64,000 nucleotides of DNA from Tritrichomonas musculus (lineage: Eukaryota; Parabasalia; Tritrichomonadida; Tritrichomonadidae). Below the pieces are notes generated by a model. That model was given only the letters and a program-made list of their open reading frames with translations, searched no databases and was not told where the DNA came from. The position numbers and the translations under genes are program-made. This document shows, one piece after another, positions 9,656 to 18,990 of this stretch. Position 1 is the first letter of the stretch; every line of letters begins with the position of its first letter. The stretch covers positions 2,914,001-2,978,000 of the forward strand of contig JAPFFF010000008.1 of the NCBI GenBank assembly GCA_039105265.1. Direction: 5' to 3'.

Positions 9656-10060
9656 TTAAATCCCCCGAAATGGAACGAATTTATGAGGTTTCTTTCGCGA
9701 ATCAGCTGCAGCTTGTGCTGTTGATGATCCACCTTGTTTTAATTCACCACGCGCGAACTGTTCACTGATCTTCACGAGCTTGTCTTTGACCGACCCCTTT
9801 GGCATGTGACTGAATATGTTTGCACCTGCTGATGTAATAGCACCTAACGTTGGATTGAATGCAGTAGCGAATGGTGTTATCGCATGTAACATAGTACCGA
9901 TAGCTTTCGGATTATTCATAGCGAAGTTTTTAGCACCGATCAACCCCTTTTTGGTCGCATTCCATACTCTATGAGCAGCGTTTTTAGCACCGATGAGCCC
10001 CTGATGGACATCACTTTTAAGTCTATTCCAACCGCTTGTAACGAAACTCTTGAATCCCAT
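9656..10060 (-). CDS. Polinton protein with amphipathic N-terminus (minor capsid-like)
   Basis: 134 residues. The N-terminus contains two similar units (HQGLIGAKNAAHRVWNATKK and KGLIGAKNFAMNNPKA), which look like amphipathic helices. A hydrophobic Ala/Thr/Gly segment (GTMLHAITPFATAFNPTLGA) and a basic tail follow. Amphipathic helix plus hydrophobic patch is the style of adenovirus pVI-like, membrane-active minor capsid proteins, but no sequence signature proves it. It starts about 30 bp downstream of the ATPase stop. Confidence 0.5.
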   Translation of the reverse strand: MGFKSFVTSGWNRLKSDVHQGLIGAKNAAHRVWNATKKGLIGAKNFAMNNPKAIGTMLHAITPFATAFNPTLGAITSAGANIFSHMPKGSVKDKLVKISEQFARGELKQGGSSTAQAAADSRKKPHKFVPFRGI

Positions 10061-10088
10061 GATTTATTAATCATAAAAACAAACCAAT

Positions 10089-10940
10089 TTATTGTTCAAA
10101 GTGTGATTCGTTACTAGTGATATTGATGATAAACCGATAATGTTGACCCTTATGATTTAGATATTCGATTGTCGTTGACTTGGTATCGAGATTGTTTGGA
10201 GTCTGTTGTAACATCGATGTGAAATCTTCTTTACTGAAACCGCTATAGCATATGATATCAGTGGCCAATCGTTTAACATTCAGATGAACGAATCGTAATG
10301 TTTGAACAGCTATGATACAAGTTAGATTGAAGTGTCTCGTTTTCGTTAGTAACCGACATAGTTCACTGTTACCGTTCTTCAGTAATGGGGATCCAGCAGC
10401 GTCATCTAATACGAGTAACGTGTTGAACGGATACGATGCGGTCTGATACTGAACTAACTTGGATGCTATATATGCTATTCGATCTTCGATTTCCATTAAC
10501 GAGTGTTTCTGGATGATTCTAGCCATTTCTTCGTTAGTTTCAACCATTTTGGATAGCACATGTTTGACCATCGCATAGTATTTGAGTTTACGTCGTAGAT
10601 GTCGTTTAAGATATGGAAGTAGATTCTCTTCTTTGATGTAATCGATAGGGGTCTTCACATTCTTGGATAGTACTTCAGCTGTTTTATCGAGTTTACCAGA
10701 CGTGGAACAGAATATGATCTTACTGTAATACGGTTTCGTGAATAGTCGTTCAGTTATCATGATGTGTCGCCAGATCCAAAACGATTTACCAGCTCCCATC
10801 TTACCGATTAGAAAGTAGATACCGTTTGACGAGAATGGATATTCAGGAGCGAGTGGTTTAATCAACGCCATTTCGATATCACGTTGATTCTTACGTAATG
10901 TGTCTTCGATTAGATCTTCAACTTTCTTGATTTGAGTCAT
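10089..10940 (-). CDS. Polinton genome-packaging ATPase (FtsK/HerA, A32-like)
   Basis: 283 residues. A Walker A motif, IGKMGAGKSFW, is near residue 45. A Walker B-type segment, LLVLDDAAGSPLLKNG, is near residue 175, followed by an arginine-rich RLLTKTRHFNLTCIIAVQTL stretch. This order matches the viral packaging ATPases of Polintons, adintoviruses and nucleocytoplasmic viruses, which pump DNA into the capsid. It sits immediately downstream of the integrase in the same direction, 10 bases apart, a usual Polinton neighbourhood. Confidence 0.85.
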   Translation of the reverse strand: MTQIKKVEDLIEDTLRKNQRDIEMALIKPLAPEYPFSSNGIYFLIGKMGAGKSFWIWRHIMITERLFTKPYYSKIIFCSTSGKLDKTAEVLSKNVKTPIDYIKEENLLPYLKRHLRRKLKYYAMVKHVLSKMVETNEEMARIIQKHSLMEIEDRIAYIASKLVQYQTASYPFNTLLVLDDAAGSPLLKNGNSELCRLLTKTRHFNLTCIIAVQTLRFVHLNVKRLATDIICYSGFSKEDFTSMLQQTPNNLDTKSTTIEYLNHKGQHYRFIINITSNESHFEQ

Positions 10941-10950
10941 TTATAGTAAG

Positions 10951-12051
10951 TTAAATGAACTTTCTTATTTGGTCGGGGATGGTATTTTGATTCATCCAGT
11001 ATTGACGTTCCATTGTCGATAATTTAGTTGGATGACCTTCACGTAGATATTTCGATTTGATAGTATCTTTAACGGTTGAATCTTCATATGTTATCGTATA
11101 TGTATCTCTCTTCTTGTTATAAGATCGAATCTCTTTAACGATACCGCGTTTACCATCTTTGATTGTTGTCGCTAGTGGAACGTTATTGGATGACTTCACG
11201 AGTTTATATCCAGGGACGGTATCTACAGATCCATCGATAGATCGAATTAGAAACTGATTACCATCTTTGGAATCGACGACGTAAGACTCTTTAGATAGAT
11301 TCGAACGACGTTTCGTTAATGGACTCTTATCAAGAACTACTCTAACTAGATCACCAGGTTTGAAATGATATGGATTAACTTGACGTTCCATCTTATCGAT
11401 ATACTCTAACTCATCTTCATCTGTTATCTCATTCGGAGATTTATAATTAAGAGATCGATGCGGCATATCGTTATAGGATTCTACTAATGATAGTATATCA
11501 GTGTTTGGTTCATTAGCTTTCATATCACGAATGGTTCTCATGAATCTGTTAATGATACCGAGTTTGTTATGATCGTTATCGGTCGTTGTTGTATATATGA
11601 TATCATGTTCTCTCATGAAATCGAGTACGGATTTCGATAAGTATGATGCATCTTCATCTGATATGATAGACTTACACTCAGGTTCTGATTTGATGAACTC
11701 GGTTAATGATTTCAACACTTGTTTAGCACCTTTATTGATCATCTCATACGCATATGCTTTACGTGTGTTAACGTTAATGAACATCAAATAGTCTGGATCT
11801 CCAATACCCGTTGTCGACTTCGCGCCGCCAATGAACGTATCCATTTGAAACGCATGTTGGATCTTCGAATAGATATGCATGAACTTTGGTGGCGGAATAT
11901 GTTGATCGTGAACGACTTTGTTTTGAAGATAGTCTTTAGCTTCATCATCCGTGAAACCATATCTATTAGCGATTCTCTTGAATTTCGATAACGTATTGGT
12001 TGGATACTTAGAATAAACTTCATCAATGGTCTTGAACTTGATTCGGTTCAT
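10951..12051 (-). CDS. Polinton retroviral-type integrase
   Basis: 366 residues. The N-terminal part leads into an RNase H-like integrase core (DYLMFINVNTRKAYAYEMIN, then KSIISDEDASYLSKSVLDFM, then an IINRFMRTIRDM helix). The C-terminal PYHFKPGDLVRVVLDKS segment resembles the SH3/chromo-like tail of Polinton integrases. It would join element ends to host DNA. Its start codon overlaps the preceding CACTATAAATG context, and the ATPase starts 10 bases further on. Confidence 0.85.
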   Translation of the reverse strand: MNRIKFKTIDEVYSKYPTNTLSKFKRIANRYGFTDDEAKDYLQNKVVHDQHIPPPKFMHIYSKIQHAFQMDTFIGGAKSTTGIGDPDYLMFINVNTRKAYAYEMINKGAKQVLKSLTEFIKSEPECKSIISDEDASYLSKSVLDFMREHDIIYTTTTDNDHNKLGIINRFMRTIRDMKANEPNTDILSLVESYNDMPHRSLNYKSPNEITDEDELEYIDKMERQVNPYHFKPGDLVRVVLDKSPLTKRRSNLSKESYVVDSKDGNQFLIRSIDGSVDTVPGYKLVKSSNNVPLATTIKDGKRGIVKEIRSYNKKRDTYTITYEDSTVKDTIKSKYLREGHPTKLSTMERQYWMNQNTIPDQIRKFI

Positions 12052-12061
12052 TTATAGTGGA

Positions 12062-13390
12062 TTAAGAGTATAACAGTTTACGGTTTTGTAAGAACACCAT
12101 GTCCATTGTGAACACAACATTATCATTGATCGGTAATGGAATCTTAATCTCGTTTTTATCGTAGAATTCAATCCAAAATGTTTCATCACTATGGTTCAAC
12201 TTATAATATTTGATCGGACAGAATGGTTCATTAGTTCTACCAACAAGATAATGATTCGATTGAGTTGCAAATGAAGCTACAACTTCACACTCCAAATCAG
12301 TTAATATATTAAACAACACTTGTTGGTCGCTGTAATGGTATAGATCGTATATATTGTTTTTGAATGGATTACCAGATCCGATATTGAAGAAGCTAGCTGT
12401 ATATGGATCGAATTTGATATTATTATATTCTTGTTCTTTAATAGCATCTTCATCTATGACAGGTAAATTCCAATCTTCTTCTTCATCACCGATATCAGGT
12501 TTACTAGGTTCTACATATGGAATTAATCGACCGTCATGATTTATTCTATGTTTGTAATGATTGACACTACGATGTCCGCTATAAAAGTTACAATATGCAG
12601 TATTAATACCCGCATTAGATGATCTCGTGATTAATACATCGACTTCTCTAAAATCACCCAACCATTCTGCATCTTTTGTTTGTAATTTCAATATATGTTG
12701 ATTATTTTCGAACACATCTTCGATGATAATGTCTTCGCTTTGTAAATAGAATGGTATATGTTCACCGATTAATTCATCGCTTTTAGCTAACATCGATTGA
12801 TAATCATCTTTGATATCTTCTAATTGTTTTAACAAAGTAGTTCGTTCATCTGGAGTTATATCTCTAGCTATGATCTTCTCTTTCAGATGATTATATAGAT
12901 TATGATCATCAATAGCTTTTCGTATATGATCGACGATATCGATCCAATTATCATTAGATGTTACTCTGATATTTACTGGAATTTCATATAATCGTACAAA
13001 CTTTTCCGGTAGATTATCCATAACTATTTCATGTATCGCAGCTTCTGATAACGTTTTACATATCTCTTCGTTTTCACTAGTAATCACACTTCTTAGTTTA
13101 CTATACATATCATTATCAAATTTTCGAACATAAATGATAAACTTAATCCAACCAGTTCTCCATTTGACAGACATATGACGAACACCGATTATTTTTTCAC
13201 CGAGATTGGATGTTCTCCATTCAGCTGGATATTTAAAGTAGATTCTGTTGAAGTGTTCATCGTTATCGGTATAATATTTAGTGGTTCCGTGATCACCTTC
13301 AACTCTTAACGAATCAACTACAGAGTTATAAACCGTTTCGATTGGTAACGGAATGTGTTCATCTTCTGTGTTATCTCTTCTATAACTCAT
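12062..13390 (-). CDS. Large Polinton protein, unknown function
   Basis: The frame is open from 13,417, but the ATG at 13,390 (MSYRRDNTEDEH) is preceded by TTATTTTTGGTTTCATTGAA. That is the same TATTTTT-to-AAATG layout seen before other leftward genes, so I prefer it (442 residues). The protein is acidic, with regions rich in D/E/N (DIGDEEEDWNLPVIDEDAIK) and no enzyme motif I can name. It is the first leftward gene at the terminal side and lies next to the integrase. Confidence 0.55.
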   Translation of the reverse strand: MSYRRDNTEDEHIPLPIETVYNSVVDSLRVEGDHGTTKYYTDNDEHFNRIYFKYPAEWRTSNLGEKIIGVRHMSVKWRTGWIKFIIYVRKFDNDMYSKLRSVITSENEEICKTLSEAAIHEIVMDNLPEKFVRLYEIPVNIRVTSNDNWIDIVDHIRKAIDDHNLYNHLKEKIIARDITPDERTTLLKQLEDIKDDYQSMLAKSDELIGEHIPFYLQSEDIIIEDVFENNQHILKLQTKDAEWLGDFREVDVLITRSSNAGINTAYCNFYSGHRSVNHYKHRINHDGRLIPYVEPSKPDIGDEEEDWNLPVIDEDAIKEQEYNNIKFDPYTASFFNIGSGNPFKNNIYDLYHYSDQQVLFNILTDLECEVVASFATQSNHYLVGRTNEPFCPIKYYKLNHSDETFWIEFYDKNEIKIPLPINDNVVFTMDMVFLQNRKLLYS

Positions 13391-13783
13391 TTCAATGAAA
13401 CCAAAAATAAACATCATCTACTCTTCATCGTCAGCGAATTCATCTCATGATTCGTCAGCGAATTCATCATTATCGACCATAAAATCGCATGGTTAGATTT
13501 ATAGTTAGATATCTAGTTAGATCTAACTAGTTAACTATTGATGTGGTTCATGAGTGATTCTGATCGTTTATAGATGGTTCATACATGTTATCGTTAGTGA
13601 TTCGTATTCAATGAATCATTAGTGAGTTCGTTTACTAAACAATACACATGAGTTCATTTAATGTATTTCGTTAGTGATATCGTTTACAGATTAATTCGTT
13701 AGCGAGTTAGTTATTAGGTTTATCAGTTGCAAATCAATATCGGTTGAACTATAATAATAATTTCTATAGGGTGACAAAATCAA
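13391..13783. other. Terminal non-coding segment of the Polinton
   Basis: No gene is seen. It contains a short direct repeat of cgtcagcgaattcatc at 13,427-13,466 and overlapping gttagatatctagttagatc motifs around 13,492-13,535. Degenerate ttcgttag-type repeats run to 13,720. Likely promoter and terminal sequence of the element. Confidence 0.5.
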
Positions 13784-14099
13784 AGTAGTAATACTAAGAG
13801 GGGTGCGATGGCTATTGAAATGATCTCTCTATTATTTTTAGTATATGATTATCGTCTGTGATGGACTTTCCAGACGTTGTTAACGATTTTATCGAACTAT
13901 CGGACTTATATGGGTATCTCTAACGTTTCCAATTATTTACGTGATGGTTTTCAGTTAGTGGGTACTAGTATACCGGCGATGTGTTTCGAATTGGTTCTGA
14001 ACTGTTGAGTGTTGTTCGGACCTAGTAAAACCGTATAAAGTTAACGTAATTGTTTTAGCGAATTTCAATAGCCATCGCACCCCTCTTAGTATTACTACT
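13784..14099. repeat. 316-bp fold-back unit at the Polinton right end
   Basis: Starts agtagtaatactaagagggg and ends with the exact inverse. About 39 bases match perfectly as inverted repeats (13,784-13,822 against 14,061-14,099). The outer end reads inward as AGTAGT, as expected for the family's AG...CT termini. Host-like A+T-rich DNA with a T run begins right after it. It could be part of a complex terminal repeat or a very short deletion derivative lodged at the end. Confidence 0.85.
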
Positions 14100-14195
14100 T
14101 GTGAAACCCCCATTACAATATCTAACTGTATTTATCTTTTTTTTTTTTTTTTTTTTTATTTTCTCTTTTTTCATAATAGATAATTTCAATTTTAA

Positions 14196-14550
14196 CTTCA
14201 GATCAAGGAATCTTTTCTAATCATTATAATTTACTTTTGTAAATCCATATACATTCGCTGAAAATGTAGTCAATAACTTTCCATTTGTGCATTGTCCTAC
14301 GCCACATATAAAAATCCTATGAGGTATTATTATTCTTCTTCTTTTTCTATATTGAGAATCATCAATAAAAATAGAAAAAAATGCAATAAGATGAACAACA
14401 ATATCATATACAGATATTTCAATTTTTGTATCAAATATAGCAAGCTACAAGAAAGATTTAGAAACAACTTGATCAGGATAATCTTCTTCAATAAAAGTTA
14501 ATGATGCATCATAAACTTTAGAATCGCAAGTAACTCCGAAAGGATTTTGT
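14196..14550 (-). pseudogene. Decayed gene fragment, possibly RCC1-like
   Basis: On the minus strand one frame reads through about 110 codons with a single TAG. It includes FGVTCDSKVYDASLTFIEED and then RIFICGVGQCTNGKLLTTFS. The CGVGQ..NG stretch is reminiscent of an RCC1-type blade, but the match is weak. There is no start codon or flanking continuation. Composition is richer than the surrounding spacer, so this is probably a remnant of a host gene next to the element insertion. A chance open frame cannot be excluded. Confidence 0.3.
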
Positions 14551-14930
14551 TAGCAATTAATATTTTCCAATTCTTCTCAAAGTTCACCCCCTTTTGCAAA
14601 GCTTATTTTTGTTGAATAGTTTGCATTTCAGAAATCACTTTTAATGAACTTTAAATACATGTAATAATTGAAGCCCTACGGACCCCGACTCCTATATACT
14701 ACTCAGATTTGTATGAGTCGAAGAAGGTAATCAAGAAAAAACCTTGAATAAACTCTCTAATAATTACTCATCAATGAATGTTGAGCATATGCTAGAATAT
14801 CATTTCTTTATAAATACATTCAAATGAAACTCTTATTTAATCAATATTGCTGAAATTGTATAATAAAAAATTTTGACTAATGACTTTTTAATTTGTCTTA
14901 ATTTAATCGTAAATTCAAAAAGTTTATGTT
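14551..14930. other. Spacer upstream of UBA3
   Basis: A+T-rich spacer. I see no gene, and no clear initiator motif close to the UBA3 start codon. Confidence 0.5.
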
Positions 14931-16169
14931 ATGATTCCCTCTTCAATTGATTGTCTCTTTGAAGAACAAGGCCCTTTCTGCCAAGAATTTTATAAACCAA
15001 ATGATGATGGAAGGAAAAAATTTCTCGAGTCTAAAATTCTTGTGATCGGTGCAGGTGGATTAGGATGCGAATTATTAAAATCACTTGCATTAACTGGTTT
15101 TAAAAACATTGATGTTATTGATATGGATACAATTGATGTTTCAAATCTTAATCGTCAGTTTCTTTTCCGAGAGGCAGATGTCGGAAAACCAAAATCAGTT
15201 GTAGCAGCCAATTTTATAAAACGTCGTGTTCCAAGCGTCAACATTACATCGCATTTTTGTAAAATCCAAGATTTTGATGATGATTTTTACAAGCAATTTG
15301 ATGTAGTTATCGCAGGGCTCGATTCAGTCACTGCTCGAATGTGGATTAGTGATAATTTATGTAGAATTGCACGCGAATCATCAGGAAAATACTCTATTCC
15401 TTACATTGATGGTGGAACTGAAGAATGGCGTGGTCATGTCAAAGTTATCATACCTTTAAAAACAGCTTGCATGCAATGCCAATATGAATTGTTTCCTCCA
15501 CCAGTTGTATTTCAAGCATGTACAGTAGCTACTAATCCAAGGCAACCAGAACATTGCATAATTTGGGCTAAAGAGATTCAATGGCCAAAACTGAGAGGAA
15601 ATGAAAGCATCGATGGCGATAATGATGAACACATTAGATGGATCATGGAACAAGCAATTGAACATCAAAAGGAATATCATGTTGATGGAGAAATTGATGA
15701 AAAGAAAACAAAAGGTGTTGTTAAAAATATAATTGCAGCAATTGCTTCTACACAAGCGGTGATTGCAGCAACTTGCGCAACAGAAGCCTTAAAACTTGTT
15801 ACAGGAGCTGGTCCGAATATCAATAATAACTTCCTTTTCGTTGGCGATTCTGCAAATGGCCTTTATGGAAATCATTTCTTTTTTGACAAGAAAGATGATT
15901 GCATAGCTTGCTCCAGAATAATTAATAAGCTTCAATATATCGAAGGAGAAACAGTTAGACAACTTATTGACAGAATAAAGAATGAATACAGTTATGAAGT
16001 ATCTAGCTTAAGAGCACCACAGAAGACTATTTATATGCCAATTATTGCACAAACAAAAGATAATCTAGACAAATTGGTGAAAGAATTTGTTGAGGAAGGC
16101 GATACTCTTATTGCTTCAGCAAAGGGAAGAGGTATAGAAAATTTCGAATTTATGATTGAAGGAATATAA
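14931..16169 (+). CDS. UBA3: NEDD8-activating enzyme E1 catalytic subunit
   Basis: 412 residues, nearly colinear with UBA3. It adenylates the ubiquitin-like protein NEDD8 and passes it to its E2 (UBC12), working as a dimer with an APPBP1/NAE1 subunit that is not in this window. The nucleotide site is VIGAGGLGCELLKSLAL (about residues 38-54), followed by DVIDMDTIDVSNLNRQFLFR. Zinc ligands are C180/C183 (CMQC) and C324/C327 (CIAC). The catalytic Cys is C197 in FQACTVATNPRQPEHCI. A ubiquitin-fold-like C-terminal domain spans about 336-412. All key residues are present and the length fits the family. The stop overlaps a TAAA, a plausible poly(A) signal in trichomonads. Single exon. Confidence 0.95.
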   Translation: MIPSSIDCLFEEQGPFCQEFYKPNDDGRKKFLESKILVIGAGGLGCELLKSLALTGFKNIDVIDMDTIDVSNLNRQFLFREADVGKPKSVVAANFIKRRVPSVNITSHFCKIQDFDDDFYKQFDVVIAGLDSVTARMWISDNLCRIARESSGKYSIPYIDGGTEEWRGHVKVIIPLKTACMQCQYELFPPPVVFQACTVATNPRQPEHCIIWAKEIQWPKLRGNESIDGDNDEHIRWIMEQAIEHQKEYHVDGEIDEKKTKGVVKNIIAAIASTQAVIAATCATEALKLVTGAGPNINNNFLFVGDSANGLYGNHFFFDKKDDCIACSRIINKLQYIEGETVRQLIDRIKNEYSYEVSSLRAPQKTIYMPIIAQTKDNLDKLVKEFVEEGDTLIASAKGRGIENFEFMIEGI

Positions 16170-16535
16170 AACAATTTATAAAGTAAAAATAATTTTTTCT
16201 TTTATAATCATCAATATAATTATAATAAAAAAAAGTAAAATTTTGGTTTCAAAAATTTAGACACAAAGATCCTTTATTATCCATACTTGTTTTAATAATG
16301 CAATCTAAATATCAAACAACTTTTTTAAGGAATAAATAAATTGAGCTTTTTATATTACTATATTGAATAATTTACAACATCTAAAGTTTATGATATTGAT
16401 TCGAAATTATACATATCAAATTAAATTAAATCAACTTTCGTTAATTATAATTAAAAATTAAATAGAATTAAAATCTTGACCAAAAATAATGTTTATAAAT
16501 CAATAATTATAAAAATATATATAGTATTGGTTATT
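16170..16535. other. Spacer between convergent genes
   Basis: A+T-rich intergenic DNA between the UBA3 stop and the B56-like gene, which face each other. Nothing else is seen. Confidence 0.6.
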
Positions 16536-18054
16536 TTAATAATCAATATTATCATAAAACCAAATATCATCATCCTGAAAATTGTTAGTTCGATAATAAT
16601 CATCATAATTAGTTGATCTTGAAGTATAGATGTCATAAATTGTATCAATATCATTATTATCTTTTGAATGATCATCGTCATTATATTTGCAAAATGTCAA
16701 TCCATAATAATAATTATCTTTTTGATAATCATACACATTTTCATATATGATATCATCGCTCTCATCGTTATCATTGTTATCATCAATAATAATTGAAATA
16801 AATTGAAAAATTCTTTATTTAATTTACATTTTTCTTCATATAAGTTGATATCATCATAATTGGCCGATGCAGAATTCATTACTTTGATCCAATCATCGTA
16901 TAAATTTTGATCGTCATCTTTTTTGCTTTGAACTGAATTGATAGCAATATCTTTAACATAATCATTGCTTTTTTGATTTATTATTGAAGCAATTGAAACT
17001 GCTCCTTTATCTCTAATGACTGGACACCAGTGATCCGTAACAGCACTCATAATAGAAGGAATCATAATTTCATGAATTTCATTTGAATTATCATTAATAA
17101 TATTTTCTATATCAGCATTTGTGATAACTGAAAGTGAAGATTCAGCAAGTTCAGTATTGTCTGAATTACATTCTTTTGCAAAAAGTTTGGAAATTGATGG
17201 TATCATACATTTGAGATCATTTTGACTTAATTTCGAAAGGTTTTTGGCAAGGAATTTTGTATATAGGCTCATTTTTTGAATGTTCGTTTTTGGCCAAAAA
17301 CGCATAACTGGATCAATTATTTTCTTGGCATTAGTCGGAGATCCTTTAGCATAAAAACTAAGAACATCTGTAAGATAATAATCGAAGTAAAAGGAAAATT
17401 TATCTTTGATTAAAGGGAGAACTGATTGCTCAATTAAATTATCATATTTGTTATGATAATAAGTCAATTTGCATATATCAAAAAATATCTGAAGAGAAGT
17501 CCAAACTTCAAAAGGCTTTTCTTGTGTTTCTGCATGCATCAAAAAAATTGCGAGAGATCACGATTGATTTTTTCCCCCAAATTGATGTGATTGAAAATAA
17601 ATTCTTTGAAAACATGAATTATTTCTTTTCTTTCATTAATATCTGGCGTTCCCATCATCGGGTATAATGAATGAATAAAATCATAATTAAAATATGAGGC
17701 ATTTGGCAAACAATGAATTATTTTTTCAAGAATTAAATAAACAAGTTCGATATGCGACCATTGTGGATCAGATAAGTCTGGAAGTTCATTATAAAAAAGA
17801 ACATTTGGATTTACATATTTAATTGGTCTATAAAAAATATTGATAATCATTTGAAAATATGCATCTAATTCTTCTTGATTGAACAATTTTATTGCTGTTG
17901 TATCATTTGCAATCAATACCAGAAGTGTTGTAAGGGCAACTTTTTTTTGGGATGAGATGTTATTGTTATCTTTTGAGAAATCTATTAAATTATATTGCTC
18001 ATTAGCTTTATTAATGAGTTTCATTGGTTCATTGTGGAAATCTGAAAGAGACAT
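16536..18054 (-). CDS. PP2A regulatory B56 (B') subunit, divergent, in three frames
   Basis: B56 subunits target protein phosphatase 2A to substrates through a HEAT-like solenoid. The first part (17,539-18,054) has DLSDPQWSHIELVYLILEKI and a PDINERKEIIHVFKEF stretch as in B56. The second part (down to 16,697) has IIDPVMRFWPKTNIQKMSLY and LKCMIPSISKLFAKECNSDN, also B56-like. The parts join at a run of seven T (coding strand) near 17,541, where one extra T would keep the frame. Near 16,800 the frame changes again into an acidic D/N/Y-rich tail (16,536-16,736). Either the run lengths are sequencing errors or the gene is newly broken. The ATG at 18,054 follows TTCATTCTAAAAG, a plausible initiator. 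Codon use and family similarity persist across both breaks. Confidence 0.75.
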
Positions 18055-18060
18055 CTTTTA

Positions 18061-18990
18061 GAATGAATAAAATTAATATCATAAAACACAATCATTTTTT
18101 TTTTTTTCTCTTTTATTTAAGGAGGTAGTTTATTATGTCTCTGATAAAGTTATGACTATTATTTTTTGTATATGAATATATCTTTAAATTTGCAATACAA
18201 TTCTAAAAAATAAAAAAGAAATAAAGATTTTTTAAAAATCTATTTTTTTCGTATTTTTTAAAACCCCCACCAAAACCGTTTACAATTTTTATCGGGAGAA
18301 TAAAAGTTTTTATTTATATGGAATCCCATCATTTTATTGATATTTTTCATTAACAAACTTATAATGAATATTTACAAAGCTTCTATATTTATATAAAGTT
18401 TTATTCTAATCGAAAATATTTATGGAATATTAGCGATATAAATGATACACGATTTATTTTTTTTTTTTCTGATAAAGCATAATTAAATTGTTAGATAAAT
18501 AAGACCCATAATTTTTTACAAGGTCAACTTAAATATGTATGAAGTTACGTGATGATGATTTTTTTTATTTCTATTTTTTAATCAATGTGTGTATTATTTT
18601 CTCATCTAAATAAGATTTATACCCAACTATAAATTAGATGGGTTATTTTTTTTACAAAATGAAGCTTTTATTGTTGCATATTTACATAAATAGATAATTC
18701 ATAGATTTTGAACCATTTTTTTTCAAATAAACTAATAATCTTTGTAAAGAAATTATTTTTTGCCATTTTTTATAAATAAATAATGAAAAAAAAAATCAAA
18801 TACCAAAAATATAGTTTTATAAATAACGTATTTTTATACGTTACATGTTTTTTATTTTCACTTAAATTTCGATTAAATATAATAATTGATATATTAATAA
18901 TATCATAATAAATCATAATATATATTATAAACCATATATTGATAATAATAATAATCATATAAAATATAAATATTAAGATATTAATCTTTT
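18061..18990. other. A+T-rich intergenic DNA
   Basis: Almost pure A+T with T runs. No gene is seen on either strand; the few open frames are low-complexity. Confidence 0.6.

Larger units (their letters stand above)
1..14099. mobile_element. Maverick/Polinton element, right-hand part (continues beyond the left edge)
   Basis: A virus-like Maverick/Polinton DNA element. It is recognised by a retroviral-type integrase beside a packaging ATPase, capsid-like genes, fibre-like genes and a terminal sequence ending in ACTACT (AG...CT ends are typical of the family). Genes are tightly packed: two rightward at the left and about eleven leftward. Base composition is clearly less A+T-rich than the host flank, which changes at about 14,100. 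The visible part looks largely whole, with long open frames, so the copy is probably young. DNA polymerase B, the protease and the left terminus are not in the window. The target duplication cannot be read because only one end is visible. Confidence 0.9.

Noticed and set aside
14292-14501. Plus-strand frame of 69 codons
   Set aside because: Starts with TTG and is Asn/Tyr/Ile low complexity; the opposite strand looks more gene-like.
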